From: Limonium bicolor
Lineage: Eukaryota; Streptophyta; Magnoliopsida; Caryophyllales; Plumbaginaceae
Direction of reading: 5' to 3'
Assembly: GCA_023374045.1 (NCBI GenBank)
Contig: CM041777.1
Span: forward strand, 459,352,251 to 459,416,250
Length of the DNA: 64,000 nt
Positions 48,260-59,583 of the stretch are shown here, piece by piece. The notes beneath the pieces were generated by a model. The model ran no database searches and was not told the DNA's origin. It saw only the letters and a list, made by a program, of their open reading frames with translations. The position numbers were made by a program, and so were the translations under genes. Position 1 is the stretch's first letter. Each line of letters starts with the position of its first letter.

Positions 48260-48482
48260 ATAAAGATCAAATTAGCAGGCAAAGTCCTATCAATAATCAC
48301 TATCGGACTAGACTTGCACACAGAACTAAGCATACAAGCAGGTACGCCGCTCAACGGGCTAGAAATGCTAGATAAACATCACAAGGCACATCAGACAACC
48401 CGAGACTACCCACTAAATCAGCAGACACAAAGGAGTGGGTAGCTCCTGAATCAAACAAACAGAAAACTGGCTCAGAAGAGAT
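48260..48482 (-). pseudogene. Aspartic protease
   Basis: CLFDSGATHSFVSADLV is readable in one minus frame near 48400-48455, containing the catalytic DSG triad of retroelement proteases, followed by LGLSDVPCDVY. The sequence then degenerates before the RT. Part of the domain is probably deleted. Confidence 0.75.
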
Positions 48483-49585
48483 CTAAAGGATACTTGACAC
48501 CACTCGGTCTGAACCACGGTCACGCTCACCAGCTAGCGTATAAACTCGTGCCTGGGTCTGGGGCTTCTTCTGATCAGCCTTCTTCCTAGACCCTGAACCA
48601 GCTCCATGGCCCTCAGGATCGCCGCTGCTACCTTCACCTCTCGCCTGTGGACACTGGGCAATGTGATGGTCTAGCGAACCACACTTGAAGCACGCCTCGG
48701 ACTTCTTATAGCACTCTCGGCCCGGATGGAATCGATCACACTCAGCACACTTCGCCACATCCGGCGAAGTAGAAGACGAGGCTCCACGATCACCTCTGAA
48801 CTTCTTCTTCTGAGAAGAAGTCTGGTCCCGCCTCTCAGGCTCCTCCACACGGCCCTTCCTCTTCTGATCCTTGCCCTTATTGGGCCTCTGGTCCTTCTTC
48901 TCATACCGCTTCCTAGCCTGCAGCTCAACCTCTACCACCAAAGCCACATCCGCCACATCCCTGAATGTCTTGCGGTGAAAGGGCGCCACAGCTGCTCGAA
49001 TGTCGCCTCTTAAACCAGCCTCTAACTTCCTTGCCTTCTGGTTATCATCCGGCTCAGGCACAAACTTAGAGAGGGATATGAACTTCCGTACATACTCATC
49101 AACAATCATCTCCTTCGTCTGGCGAAGCCTCCCATACTCAACAATCTTCTGACCCTGAAGACATCAGGATAGAACTGTTGATTAAAGCAGCCTCTGAACT
49201 GGTCCCATGTCCACAGGTGGGGGTACTTCCCCTCAACTGACTTCCACCACTCCTTCGCCTCACTCTGGAACATGAACGTGGCGAACCCAACTTTTGATCC
49301 TCTTCTCAACCCATGACCCGCAGAAGGTCCTCAATTGCAGTGATCTAGTGGCTCGCCTCCTGTGGGTCGCCACTAGCATCGAAAAAAGGCGGCTTCAGCT
49401 TCAGGAACTCCTGAATCCTGAAGCGCCTTCACATTACTGCCCCCGCGTTACCAGCTCCTACCGCTGGGCCAGCAGTGGTCCCTAATGTCTGCTGCACCTG
49501 GGACACCACCTGCTGCAGTATCTCTGTGACATCCCCCTGGGAGCATCCCTGAAGAAATGCTTCGTACTGAACGACTAGGAGGCAT
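48483..49585 (-). pseudogene. Gag polyprotein with two zinc-knuckle motifs
   Basis: A likely Met start is at plus 49583-49585, about 115 bases after the primer site. The capsid part (49309-49106) has EAKEWWKSVEGKYPHLWTWD, typical of retrotrans_gag. The second frame (49109-48483, 208 codons) continues the capsid, then has a Lys/Arg-rich linker and two Cys/His motifs: CAECDRFHPGREC at residues 121-133 and the standard knuckle CFKCGSLDHHIAQC at 140-153. Frames change at about 49110 and again near 49310-49420. Confidence 0.85.
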
Positions 49586-49700
49586 ACTAAAGAGACAAAC
49601 ACCATAATTTATCAGAAACCATCAAACGCTACACATCAAGCATTTCAGACATTCACGCATGTAGACAAACCCCACAAACACTAGAGGAAGAGCAACCTAA

Positions 49701-49711
49701 CTCTGATACCA
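49701..49711 (-). promoter_or_regulatory. Primer binding site (initiator-Met tRNA type)
   Basis: Plus CTCTGATACCA is the reverse complement of TGGTATCAGAG, five bases inside the LTR end at 49717. Confidence 0.88.
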
Positions 49712-49716
49712 CTAAA

Positions 49717-50002
49717 TGTAATGACCCCAAAACCGGCCTTGGAGTTAGGGCCGTTACACGCCGCGAGTCTACTACCTAACGTCGTAAGGCTCTAACGCAA
49801 ATCGAATCCCGAAATCAAATAACAGAATTTGTGTAAATGCCAAACGAGTTTACAAGATCCAAACGGGTTTCGAAGTTAAATACTACATAAGGCCCAAGGC
49901 TACATCAATCCCAAATCGTCTAATGCACAAAACAAAACAAAACTCTAAACGAGTCATAAGTTTAAACAAAGCCCCAGGAGGAGATAAGGAGAGAAGATCC
50001 CA
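49717..50002 (-). repeat. Tekay-like 5' LTR, first segment
   Basis: It begins TGTAATGACCCC and matches 37378 onward. It is interrupted by the SIRE-like copia after TCCCA (49998-50002). Confidence 0.9.
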
Positions 50003-50815
50003 TGTTGGAACCCAAGGTTTTGCGGATTATGGCAACAAAGTAAGTCTGGTGACAGAAGAAGTATCACTGATAATAGCATCAAAGCATGTCTGGGCGATGA
50101 ACGAGTCTGACTGCGGAAAGAGTCATTCTGCAACACACAGATTCTCATGGAAAGTTCTAGAAGCTTAAAGGTGACCTTCTACTATTAGAACGTGGAGAAA
50201 AACATGGAAAAAACTATCACACATGTTCACATATGATCAGGCCCGAAAATCAAGGCGGTCAAGGGTGTAGAGCGCCAGAACGAGTCCCTCTACAGAGTAG
50301 TTGCGACAATTTGGAGTATGCTTGACCAAGAGGATGTGGAGCACCATCTTGAACGTTATGGCTACTAAATAGGAGCAAAAACTTCGGGTATTATGAGTAT
50401 TTAAGCACCTAGAAGTCATTTGTAATCGTTGGAGCTTTCACTTCCACATTTCGAGAGAGAGAGAAAGTCATATTGATAGAGAAAGCATTTCAAGAGATAT
50501 TAGTAAGACTTTGTCATTTAGCTTAGGTATTTATTACCTAGAGAGCACACATAGAACACTCCCCTTTACTCCTTGTTACGCATTGATCTAAGCCGAGAGT
50601 AGAGCGAGTGTTGGATGAGATAGAGTACCTCTGTCGAATCCCAAGATAGGAAGCTAGGTTGTGATTCACATTGAATTTCAATACAAGCAAAATCCTATCT
50701 TTTCAATTTTACACAAAAGCTTCCGTATTATCTCTTTGGCAATTACTTATCTCTAAGCAGGGTTGGTCTGAGACTAACACCTCAGACCTACTCGGTCAGC
50801 ACCCCGATCCTATCA
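50003..50815 (+). repeat. 5' LTR of the SIRE-like element (813 bp)
   Basis: TGTTGGAACCC to GATCCTATCA. A TATA-like TATTTAAG is at 50398-50405. It is clearly alignable with 54275-55084, with scattered substitutions and short indels. Confidence 0.93.
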
Positions 50816-50816
50816 A

Positions 50817-50832
50817 GTAGTATCAGAGCCTA
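50817..50832 (+). promoter_or_regulatory. Primer binding site of the SIRE-like element
   Basis: GTAGTATCAGAGCC follows the LTR end closely and matches the initiator-Met site TGGTATCAGAGC with one change. Confidence 0.8.
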
Positions 50833-50855
50833 GTTGGCTGACAAAATCTCTCAAG

Positions 50856-51780
50856 ATGGAAGATCTTATCGACTTAGAGGAGCCTGAATCGAGCATCACC
50901 AGTATGACATGCTTGATGGCTCACAACGGTGAGAAAATCACTTATAATGAGGTAAGTAAGACTCCCTCTGCACATGTTTTATCAAATCTTGCGGCTAGTG
51001 CAAATTCGACACCCTCTTTAGATCTTTCCACGTACTTTATAGATCCAAATCATCCTGAGTTTGATCTAACCGAGGAAGAAGAAAAAATTGCCTTACTTTA
51101 TGAAGAGATACACATTCTTAAAGGGCATGTCACCAAAGATCGAATCAAACTTCGTGATTGTGATAGCACAATTCAAAAACTTCAACAAGAGTTGCGTGAT
51201 GCTAGAACTCATCAATATGTTAGATGCACAGGCTGTCACTCTACATCAAAAGCTTAAAAATAAAAAATCCAAGCCACTTCCAAAAGCTCTCTTTAAGCCA
51301 CTCACTTTCGTTAGAGAAATCGCCGCCATTGAAAAACCAAAGTGGTGTGAGGAAAAGCTTATTGAGTCAAAATCCACTCTAACAAAACTTGAAAAGGAAG
51401 TTGAGTCTCTCACTTTTGCCCTTAAAAAGGCGCAGAGTGACTCTCTCAAATCAATGACTACCCCATCATGGCTGAAAAGTAAAAACAGAGTGAATCTTGC
51501 TGAAATGGCATCAAGGCCAAATAATCTTTCTCGTCGTAAGCTTCAATGTGAGAAATTTTCTAATAAGTTTAGATGGCAAAAGAAGTACGTTAGACTCCCT
51601 CCGATGAAAATTGTGGATATTGTGGTTATGATGGTCATACAGACTCTTCTTGTAATAAACTTTGTCGTGATTTGTCATTTAATATATCTCGTGTCTCTGC
51701 AATTCTCAAATCTCGTGATCTTTACTATAATAGTTCTTCCTCATCGTCTAAGAGGGGACCCAACTACATCTGGGTTCCCA
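50856..51780 (+). pseudogene. Gag C-terminal part with zinc knuckle
   Basis: The first ATG after the primer site opens 133 codons (50856-51257), acidic then coiled-coil-like (TVQKLQQ-type heptads). A shifted frame continues to 51867 with LTKLEKEVESLTFALKKAQS. In a third frame near 51610-51660 a CX2CX4HX4C knuckle reads CGYCGYDGHTDSSC. YIWVPKTN follows near 51765-51790. The N-terminal capsid of a full SIRE gag is missing. Confidence 0.75.
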
Positions 51781-51784
51781 AAAC

Positions 51785-52140
51785 TAACCAGTAGCTTTTT
51801 GCAGACAGAGTGGCTCGGAACAATGACTCTTGGTTTCTGGACAGTGGTTGTTCAAGATATAAGATAAGAAACCAAGATAAGTTTACGACTCACTCTGACC
51901 ATCAAGGGGGAAAGGTTACTTTTAGAGACAACATGCACAAAAAATCATAAGAATTGGCTCCATTGGTAACCCCTCTTAATTTAAAGTTCACAATGTTTAC
52001 TTAATTGGTATTTTAGGACATAGTCTCTCTAGTGTCTCTCAAATTTGTGATTTCTCCAATCTTATGTTATTATCTACGGACAATATGGTTTATGACTCTA
52101 ACAATGGTGATCTTAAGGCTATATGGTAGTGTGATGATTG
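51785..52140 (+). pseudogene. Protease remnant (DSG)
   Basis: SWFLDSGCSRYKI, with the catalytic DSG at 51840-51848, followed by GGKVTF, is a copia protease start. The copia His after CSR is Tyr here. The frame decays after about 52000 and integrase is absent. Confidence 0.75.
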
Positions 52141-52269
52141 GGATTTTCGCTATATATATGAGAATCACGTGAAGAAAGCAAGCAGACTCGGTCTCTGAAT
52201 CATGTACCGAAGCAAGCCGACTATCTCTGCTAATCTTGTGCAGAAAGCATGCTGACTCGCTCCAGCTTC

Positions 52270-52510
52270 AATTACTGTGAAGACTATGGTATTTTTGATC
52301 AAAATGTTACCATTATGTATGATAATACCAGCTAAGGTCGTTAAATTCTATAAATTTCATGCTCACGCTAAATTTACATATTTGAGTTCTCGTTTCTTAC
52401 AAGATTATGTGGAGATGAACTTAATCTAATTAAACTAAGTTTCCACAGACCCTAGCTTGCTGATATCATCACCAAGGCATCACACATGGTTGCATTTTAG
52501 ATTTTTCGTA
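52270..52510 (+). pseudogene. RNase H C-terminal remnant
   Basis: Shifted frames give MYDNTSA, KFHAHAKFTY, SSRFLQDYVE and ADIITKASH, the ordered end phrases of copia RNase H. RT and integrase between protease and this point are deleted. Confidence 0.6.
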
Positions 52511-54274
52511 CACACCATAGCATGACTCGTTCTAACTGAGGGTGGTTGTATCTCCTCCCTCTTGGGACAGAGTCTGGGTACTCAGGTATAGTCTCTCTGG
52601 CACCATACTCTCCTTGGTTAATTAGTTCAACTAAACTTTGTCTACCAATGTTTCTTTGAAAACCCGCCAAGTTTTTCTTTACCAATTCGACCAAAGAACC
52701 CACATCAACCATCCCACAACCCCAAAGCTTATATTCTCCTAACCCTCAAACCACTCCTACTCACTCTCCCACTCAAAGCCGAAAACCTTTCAAACAAGGC
52801 ACTATTGTTGTTCCAACTCCCGAAACGATCACTAAGTCTCCCATGGCGTCTCACCATACAAAAATCCCATCCATCACTTTGGGTCCATCATTACTAATGC
52901 CCAACTCACCCTACAACCCTAGTCGATTACCCAACCTACCTTGCCCAAGCTCCACTACTATCTCAGCCGAAGCCCTTGCCACTCCTACCAAACCCACTAC
53001 CACTACCACTAAAGCAAACCCACTACCTCTTACTACCTAAATCCATCACAACCCCTTCCCTTCATTCGACCAAGAAATACTGCTAGAGTCAATCTGCAGA
53101 CAGAATCGGTCTGGCAAAAATACCCACGTAGTTGAAGTGAATTTCCAAAAAAAGGGAAAGAAAAGAAAAAGAAAAAGAAAGAAAGACAAATCCCCATGAG
53201 AAGGCAAAAACAAAGCAAATTACGATCGTCTCTTCAACTTATATTCATTGAAGAAGACCTACTCTTGCTCCAGCCACCACTTCCAAGAGTGGAACTTGCG
53301 TGACTCTGGTTTGCGCTTTACAGCAACGCTAGCTTGCACATTTGGGTATGAATACTTTAACTAATATGCTTTCACTACCACTGTTAGCCACATCTAGCAC
53401 TCTCTTGAGATTCAAAATAAATGGGTCAATACCAAGATGCAGACCAAGTCCTTCACCCCACTTCCTAGCCTACACTCTTAACCATACTTTCTACCTATCT
53501 CATACTTTGTTTATCTTGGCGGTGTTTTTTATCAAACTTTGGAAAACTTTGTCGGTTGGCTATTTAGCCATGTGATTGCTTTTGGATGTCAGGCAAACTC
53601 ACCCTGTTTCGCCTGATGATGTCAAAAAGGGGAAAGCGGTGAATCCCATTCTCAGTAAGACGAATTAATGTTTTTGGTGGTAGGAAGACTTGAATTGCAC
53701 TTATGGATTTTGCCCTGCTTGATGGTCAAGCAGACTGTTTCTGTTTAAGCTTAGTTTAATTCTATTACGCTCTTTTCTCATTGGTCTTGTCTTAAATGAC
53801 GTGCTCAAACTTAGGGGGAATATTGGACTAAGGGGGAATCAGTCAATGAGGCTGGTTCTTTCAAGCTTGTTTGCTTGTATGTCTTTTTTTTACAGGTTAA
53901 CTCTTGCTACGAGATTCACTCGAGTGGTTTTTGGCATCATCAGCAAAAAGGGGGAAAATGTGTAAACATGTTAGAGTTTTGCTGAAGATTGCCAAAGCCT
54001 AGATGCCAGCAAGAGTCGGTCCGAGATTGATGCAACGAAAAGAGACCAATTCAGAGAAAGTATGTGAACAGTAACTCCCACTGCAGAACAAGTCATCTAG
54101 AGCCTGCCCACAGACAAAGAGTCTCGACAGACGTAGTTTGGTTGTCAACCAACTCGATCTGTCAAGCGGTTTGCATTCATATCATCTTATAAATGATGCT
54201 CAACTTAAGGGGGAACTTTATCCCATCTTGACTGAGTTGGTTCCCTTTGCCATCATCAGCAAAAACGGGGAATT
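52511..54274 (+). other. 3' region of the SIRE-like element with env-like Pro/Thr-rich relic and repeated purine tracts
   Basis: Frames around 52700-53040 are rich in Pro, Ser and Thr (PSSTTISAEALATPTKPTT), as in the extra ORF that SIRE elements carry after pol; no membrane or entry motif is evident. Purine tracts following GATGATG or CATCATCAG occur near 53606, 53935 and 54251, the last abutting the 3' LTR. Confidence 0.55.
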
Positions 54275-55084
54275 TTTTGGAACCCAAGGTTTTGCTGATT
54301 ATGGCAACAGAGTAAGTCTGGTGATAGAAGAAGTATCACTGATAACAGCATCAGAGCAAGTCTGGGCGATGAACGAGTCTAACTGCGGAAGAAGTCGTTC
54401 TGCGACACAAATTCTCATGGAAAGTTCTAGAAGCTTAAAGGCGACCTTCTACTGTTAGAACGTGGAGAAAAATATGGAAAAAACTATCACACACGTTCAC
54501 ATATGATCAGGCCCAAAAATCAAGGCGGTCAAGGGTATAGAGCACCAGAACGAGTCCCTCTACAGAGTAGTTACGACAATTTCGGAGTATGCATGACCAA
54601 GAGGACGTGGAGCACCATCCTGAACGTTATGGCTACTAAATAGGAGCAGAAACTTTGGGTATAATCAGTATTTAAGCACCTAGAAATCATTTGTAATCGT
54701 TGGAGCTTTCACTTCCCTATTTCGAGAGAGAGAGAAAGTCATATTGAGAGAGAAAGCATTTCGAGAGATATTATGAGACTTTGTCATTTAGCTTAGGTAT
54801 TTATTACCTAGAGAGCACACATAGAACACTCCCTTTACTCCTTGTTACACATTGATCTAAGCCGAGAGTAGAGCGAGTGTTGGATGAGACAGAGTACCTC
54901 TGTCGAATCCCAAGATAGGAAGCTAGGTTGTAATTCACATTGAATTTCAATACAAGCAAAATCCTATCTTGTCAATTGTACACAAAAGCTTCCGCATTAT
55001 CTCCTTGGCAATTACTTATCTCTAAGCAGGGTTGGTCTGAGACTAACACCTCAGACCTACTCGGTCAGCACCCCGATCCTATCA
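54275..55084 (+). repeat. 3' LTR of the SIRE-like element (810 bp)
   Basis: It starts TTTTGGAACCC, so the TG dinucleotide has mutated to TT, and ends GATCCTATCA directly before TCCCA. TATTTAAG is at 54669-54676. Confidence 0.92.
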
Positions 55085-55089
55085 TCCCA

Positions 55090-55815
55090 TGAGCTCAATC
55101 TACATAAAAGTAAAGGGGTGAGCTACACAGCCCAGTAAGAAGAAGACTTCCTCAAGGAAGCCCACTCAAAACAGAAGCAGAAGTTTGCTTAAATAGAGGA
55201 AATCGCATGACATTTGTAAACAGACAGAACAAAATCAAACGGGTCAGAAATCCGAGCAGAGAACCACATCAAAATCACAGTCGGACCTTTAGAATCAGAT
55301 ACAAAGGGGTGGGACACTAGAAACACGCGCTAACACAACAGAAGGACTCACATAGCGTCCTATGGATCCGAAGATCCCACAACAGAAGCCGTAGAGACAG
55401 CTAACAGACCCGTTGGTCAAATAATGCCCTAAGGGAAACCCTAAGGAGCTTAATCAGAAGGAATTCCTGCGTAGCATGCTACGGGACAGCCCAACCCGAC
55501 TATCCAAGGCTCAGAAGTAACGTAACAAGGTCCCAAAATCATAAGTTCATAATACAGATCTCAAGTGCATAAAGATGCATGTAAACAACCTAGGAAGCTT
55601 GTACACTGATAGGGGAATCCAACCCCGCAAACGGAATTGAAAACGAAGCTGAAACGGAAAAGTTATGCAAAAACAGAGGCGTGTCCAAACATGCGTCCGA
55701 ACATGCATGTTAGGACAGAGGCCGAGAATCAGAAGTCACGAAAAGACAATGTCCGAACTTACGTCCGAACATCAAAGTTCGGACGTAAGTCGAGAGTCGA
55801 AACCTCGCAGAAAAC
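55090..55815 (-). repeat. Tekay-like 5' LTR, second segment, truncated
   Basis: It continues the LTR from 50002 and includes the perfect 14-bp stem 55757-55770 / 55777-55790. Similarity to the left LTR stops at CGCAGAAAAC (55815); about half of the LTR is missing. Confidence 0.9.
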
Positions 55816-55859
55816 CTCTGGAACTGTTGCTCGCACACCAGATTCCAGAACCGGCAAAA

Positions 55860-56150
55860 TACTAGAACTATTATTCTCTTCCTTTAGTTTCTTTGCTTCT
55901 ACACGCACAAACTGTTATAAAAATCTGACGAACAAGGAACTCATGCTCTGCATTTCTTTCCACAACCTTCTCGTATCTGCAACTATCTTCATTCTCTCTC
56001 GAGCCTACGCCTCTGATAAATCACTGAAACCGCAAGCTTTGCATCTCCTTCATTCTCTTCATGAATCTGCACCTAATCACTGGAATCACCCACAATTGGT
56101 GAACAAGAACACACACGCGCGTCCTGCGATCTGTTGTGTGTCCACACCGT
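55860..56150 (-). repeat. Inverted copy of the purine-rich minisatellite
   Basis: Read on the minus strand it contains GAAGAGAATGAAGG, GCAGAGCATG and GTTCCTTGTTCG as in the CACTA interior. The 171-codon plus-strand frame here is not a gene. Confidence 0.6.
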
Positions 56151-57251
56151 GAAGTGATTTTATTGAAGCAACAGCTCCTACACTGCACACACTAGAATTG
56201 AAATAGGGGTGGCAAAACAGGTCATTTCAGGAACCGTAATCTACTCAAGCTTATTGTTTTCTTTCTGCTGTATTATAACCATAGAAGCGTTATATTTCTT
56301 CTGTGGTACAGAGAGTAAATGGAAAGCATATGAGAAGCTTTCCTGCTGCTTCTGAATTCCAAAATTAATTTTTTTTTAAAAAATAATAATATGAGAAGCT
56401 TTCCTACCGCTTCTTAATTCTAGATTGGTCGCCGACTCAAATAACAACAACAACGACATTAATTTGGTAAAGTATTATGTATATCCACCGACCGCAGTAT
56501 AATAGCAAATGGAGAACATATGAGCAATAAAAAATATCTAAATATATAAAAAAAAAGGTTGTATTAGGTGTATAACAACTTAAGTGGTTAATTAGATGTA
56601 GGAATAATTAGGGTAAAAAGTAGTTGCGGTAATTAAACATAAATTGCTATTATTTATGGTGTAAGTTGAGACTTTTATGATGTGATAGGTGGCACTAATT
56701 TGGGTAGAGTCTCGTTAGTTAAATTACTAAAGTTAGAATTTGGATTTAAGCAAGTAGAATGAGGAGTATTAGTAAAAAAAATGCACCGAAAGACAGATAA
56801 TATAAATATTACTGTATGAAGTTAAACCAATACAATATTAAACTAAAGTTAACACAAATTTATTAAATCAATAAACGTGGAATTTGTTAAAATAATTGAG
56901 AAAAGAAAAGGGAACCTAATAATGGTTAGTAAAATGGTTAAAAGGCTCCGTAGATTTAGGATTTAAAATTCATATATATGTATATACCTATGCTTAACGA
57001 AAATAATGAGTTAATAAGTAATGAAATAAGTCAATAAATTTAGGGATTTAAAATAGTAAATAAGTTGTTTGGTTAGATATATAAATTATTAAGTAATAAG
57101 TCAAAATGGGAGATTTGTTTAGAGGAGTAATACATAATAAAATATTAATTGTTTTAAAAGGGTTAGTAATTTGGGATTTAAAATATTTATGTAGTTACAT
57201 TGTTGGAAATTTAATATTCTAGGAAAATGTTGTGGTTAGTGGGAGAGATTA

Positions 57252-57728
57252 AATCCCTAAATTTCGTAACCAGAAACAGAGCGCATGTTCACAAAGTGAC
57301 AAACCAGAGCGGAAGTTCACAAAGTGCGCAAGTTCACAAAGTCACTAGGCAGAAAAGACGAAATCCCTAAATTTCGTACAAAGAAAACCGTTCGCAAGAG
57401 TTGATAAGCACAAACCAGATTGATAGCGTTGAACCTCTCCACCCGAGATACACAGAGAGGCACCACGAATCAACCGCGAAGCAGATGCGAACAAGAGCAG
57501 AGGAGATACAGATCGGGGAGAGGAAGAGAGCGAGCATAAGTGATAGGTAGGAGAGATAGAGTCATCCATGTTTATGAAATGTCACCTGGGAGGAATTAAC
57601 GGAGAGTGGAACAAAGTGACGGATGTAAAACGTTCAAAACTATATGGGTGGGCAATTTAATTTCACAACCTGATGGGTGGGCAATGAAATTAGGTTAAAC
57701 CTGATGGGTGGGGGATGTAAATTTCCCA
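57252..57728 (-). mobile_element. ~480-bp insertion in the family A LTR, unclassified
   Basis: LTR copy 1 runs without this block (about 3505-3530). Its left end reads AATCCCTAAATTTCGT, a phrase repeated at 57361; AGTTCACAAAGTG recurs three times; at the right end CCTGATGGGTGGGCAAT-type units of ~32 bp recur. On the minus strand an open frame of 74 codons begins MDDSISPTYHLCSLSSSPRS; I do not recognise it. No clear target duplication or terminal inverted repeat. Confidence 0.5.
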
Positions 57729-59335
57729 ATAATTAATTATTAAGTAGTTAAATGATTAGTAATGCTAGAATGAAATATACATATTTAGACATAAAAGGAA
57801 TTGAGTAAAATGATAGTATTATGGAAGTAGAAGATTACGTGGTTAAATTGGTGAATAAATTTGATTCCAAAATTATTTAGTAAACTTTAGTAAGTTTAAA
57901 ATGGATCGGCAAATCCATAAGTTCAAGCGTGAATTAAATTGTAAAACAAAAGGGAATATATGGATAGAGTGTAGGTAATTAATTATTAAGTAACAGGGAA
58001 GGTTGATAATCTTAGGATTTTAAAAAATATATAAATATATATATAACTAAGCTTAAGAAATAAGATGAAACAATAATAAACTAGTAATATGAGATGTATA
58101 TATATAAGCTTTAGTCTAATAATATAGTTTGGATAACATGATAATAAAATTACAAATAGAATATAATGGAGGGAGTAAGTAATTATCACACTCGTCAGTT
58201 TGAGAAAATAGGGTTTTCCTGATGAACTCAACAAATCTGGGCCGTCCGATTGTAGTTAGGAGAAACGGACGGCCGAGATTATAACGTAGATGATTAAGTG
58301 ATGTACATCCACAATAAAACTCTGACTTGTTGAATTTATTTAATGACCTTCCCTAATGTATTTTGACTTGGAATTTTAACCATAGATTCCTTATAAACTA
58401 TAGTTTTTGTTCATGTAAATTAATATGGGTTTTGAGTTTTTAAACGTTAGTTATAATTTTTGTAAGTTCTGAGTATTATGGAATTATTTAGATAATTTAA
58501 AAGATTTTTATGAAATAAAATTTTATAATATGTCTAAAATATCATAGTTACTATATATAAATTTGGGAATTTTTAGACAAGAGTAAATGGGTCTAAATAT
58601 TGTGTTTATGAATTTTTCATAAGTTATCTTATAATATATGGTTTTAATGTAACCCAAAATTAAAGTATAGTTGATTAACGAACTTTATAGGTTGGGAAAA
58701 ATATAATAAGACTAAACTAACATTTAATACAAAATGTAAATAAATATTTTTGGGTATAAACTTTTAAGTGAAGTAAAAATTATATATATATACATATATA
58801 AAAAGGAAATAAAATAGTAACTTAGGCTAAATCAAGGAATTGAATTAATCTCCATTTATATTAATTATATAATGTGGTAGTTAATATACTTAATTGAAAC
58901 TAAGGGAAATACTTTATTTATAATCCATATATTGGATATGGATATGTGTAAAAGTTAATAGAGATAATTAAATACAATAAGACTACACAAAGAATGTCTT
59001 GAATAAATCCTAATACATATATATATATATATATATAAATACATTAACAATAAATAAAAGGAATAACATACCTTAGAAAAACATAATAAGAGGAAAATAT
59101 TAGAGTAAAATTCATACGTAGCAATTAAAATATTAAATGTTAATGTGACATCTAGGTGGACTATTACCAGGATATATATATATATATATATACTATAGTA
59201 TATCCATATATATATTAAACTTTAGGACTCCAATCAGTATTATATAAATTAGTCAATTGTAACTTAAGAGTTAATTAAGCTAAACATATGATCAAGAGTA
59301 AGTAATTGAAATAAAATTAAATGTACACTTAACAC

Positions 59336-59583
59336 ATACAAATTCAATGGCGTAGATGGTCAAGTCAAACCTAGAACTAAATCGAGGGTTCACGTTTGAA
59401 ACCTCGCAGAATCTTTTTTTTGGAAATTTAATCAATCAATGAAAACGTAACGCGGACTTGGGCTATCCTATTGGGCCCAAGTCAATGAACTCCAAAGCCC
59501 ACTTAAACAATTCAACGATAGTTTGGGCCACTCTCAAGATAAACTCTAAATCTTTCCTGATTTAAATGAAATGGGGCTAATGA
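59336..59583 (+). mobile_element. SINE-like insertion with tRNA-like promoter boxes
   Basis: LTR copy 1 lacks this ~250-bp block (the empty site is near 1945-1955). A box A-like TGGCGTAGATGG starts at 59348 and a box B-like GGTTCACGTTTGAAACC lies about 40 bases later, within a CGAGG/CCTCG stem; a T run (59415-59422) follows. Internal pol III boxes and size fit a plant SINE. Target duplications are not clear, and the 3' tail is not A- or T-rich, so this is tentative. Confidence 0.4.

Larger units (their letters stand above)
49998..55089 (+). mobile_element. SIRE-like Ty1/copia element, internally deleted, TSD TCCCA
   Basis: The element is 50003-55084 (5,082 bp) between TCCCA duplications at 49998-50002 and 55085-55089. 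LTRs are 813 and 810 bp. Gag, protease and a scrap of RNase H remain; integrase and most RT are deleted. A Pro/Thr/Ser-rich 3' region and CATCATCAGCAAAAAGGGGG purine tracts resemble the SIRE/Maximus group. The uninterrupted Tekay LTR at 37650 confirms the empty site. Confidence 0.93.
37378..55815 (-). mobile_element. Tekay-like chromovirus (Ty3/gypsy) carrying two nested retroelements
   Basis: Minus-strand order from right to left is 5' LTR, primer site, gag, protease, RT, RNase H, integrase, chromodomain, polypurine tract, 3' LTR. The chromodomain-like C-terminus and the domain wording fit the Tekay (Del) lineage. The left LTR is complete (1,988 bp after removing the insertion 38895-44885); the right LTR stops at 55815, about half its length. 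Left flank TATAG cannot be matched because the right end is gone. All genes have frameshifts, so the copy is inactive. Confidence 0.88.

Noticed and set aside
52700..53040. Functional envelope gene in the SIRE-like element
   Set aside because: Only a short Pro/Ser/Thr-rich relic with stops; no signal peptide or membrane segment seen.
59343..59415. Genuine tRNA gene
   Set aside because: Box A and box B-like words are present but no acceptor stem or anticodon arm can be drawn; kept as SINE-like only.
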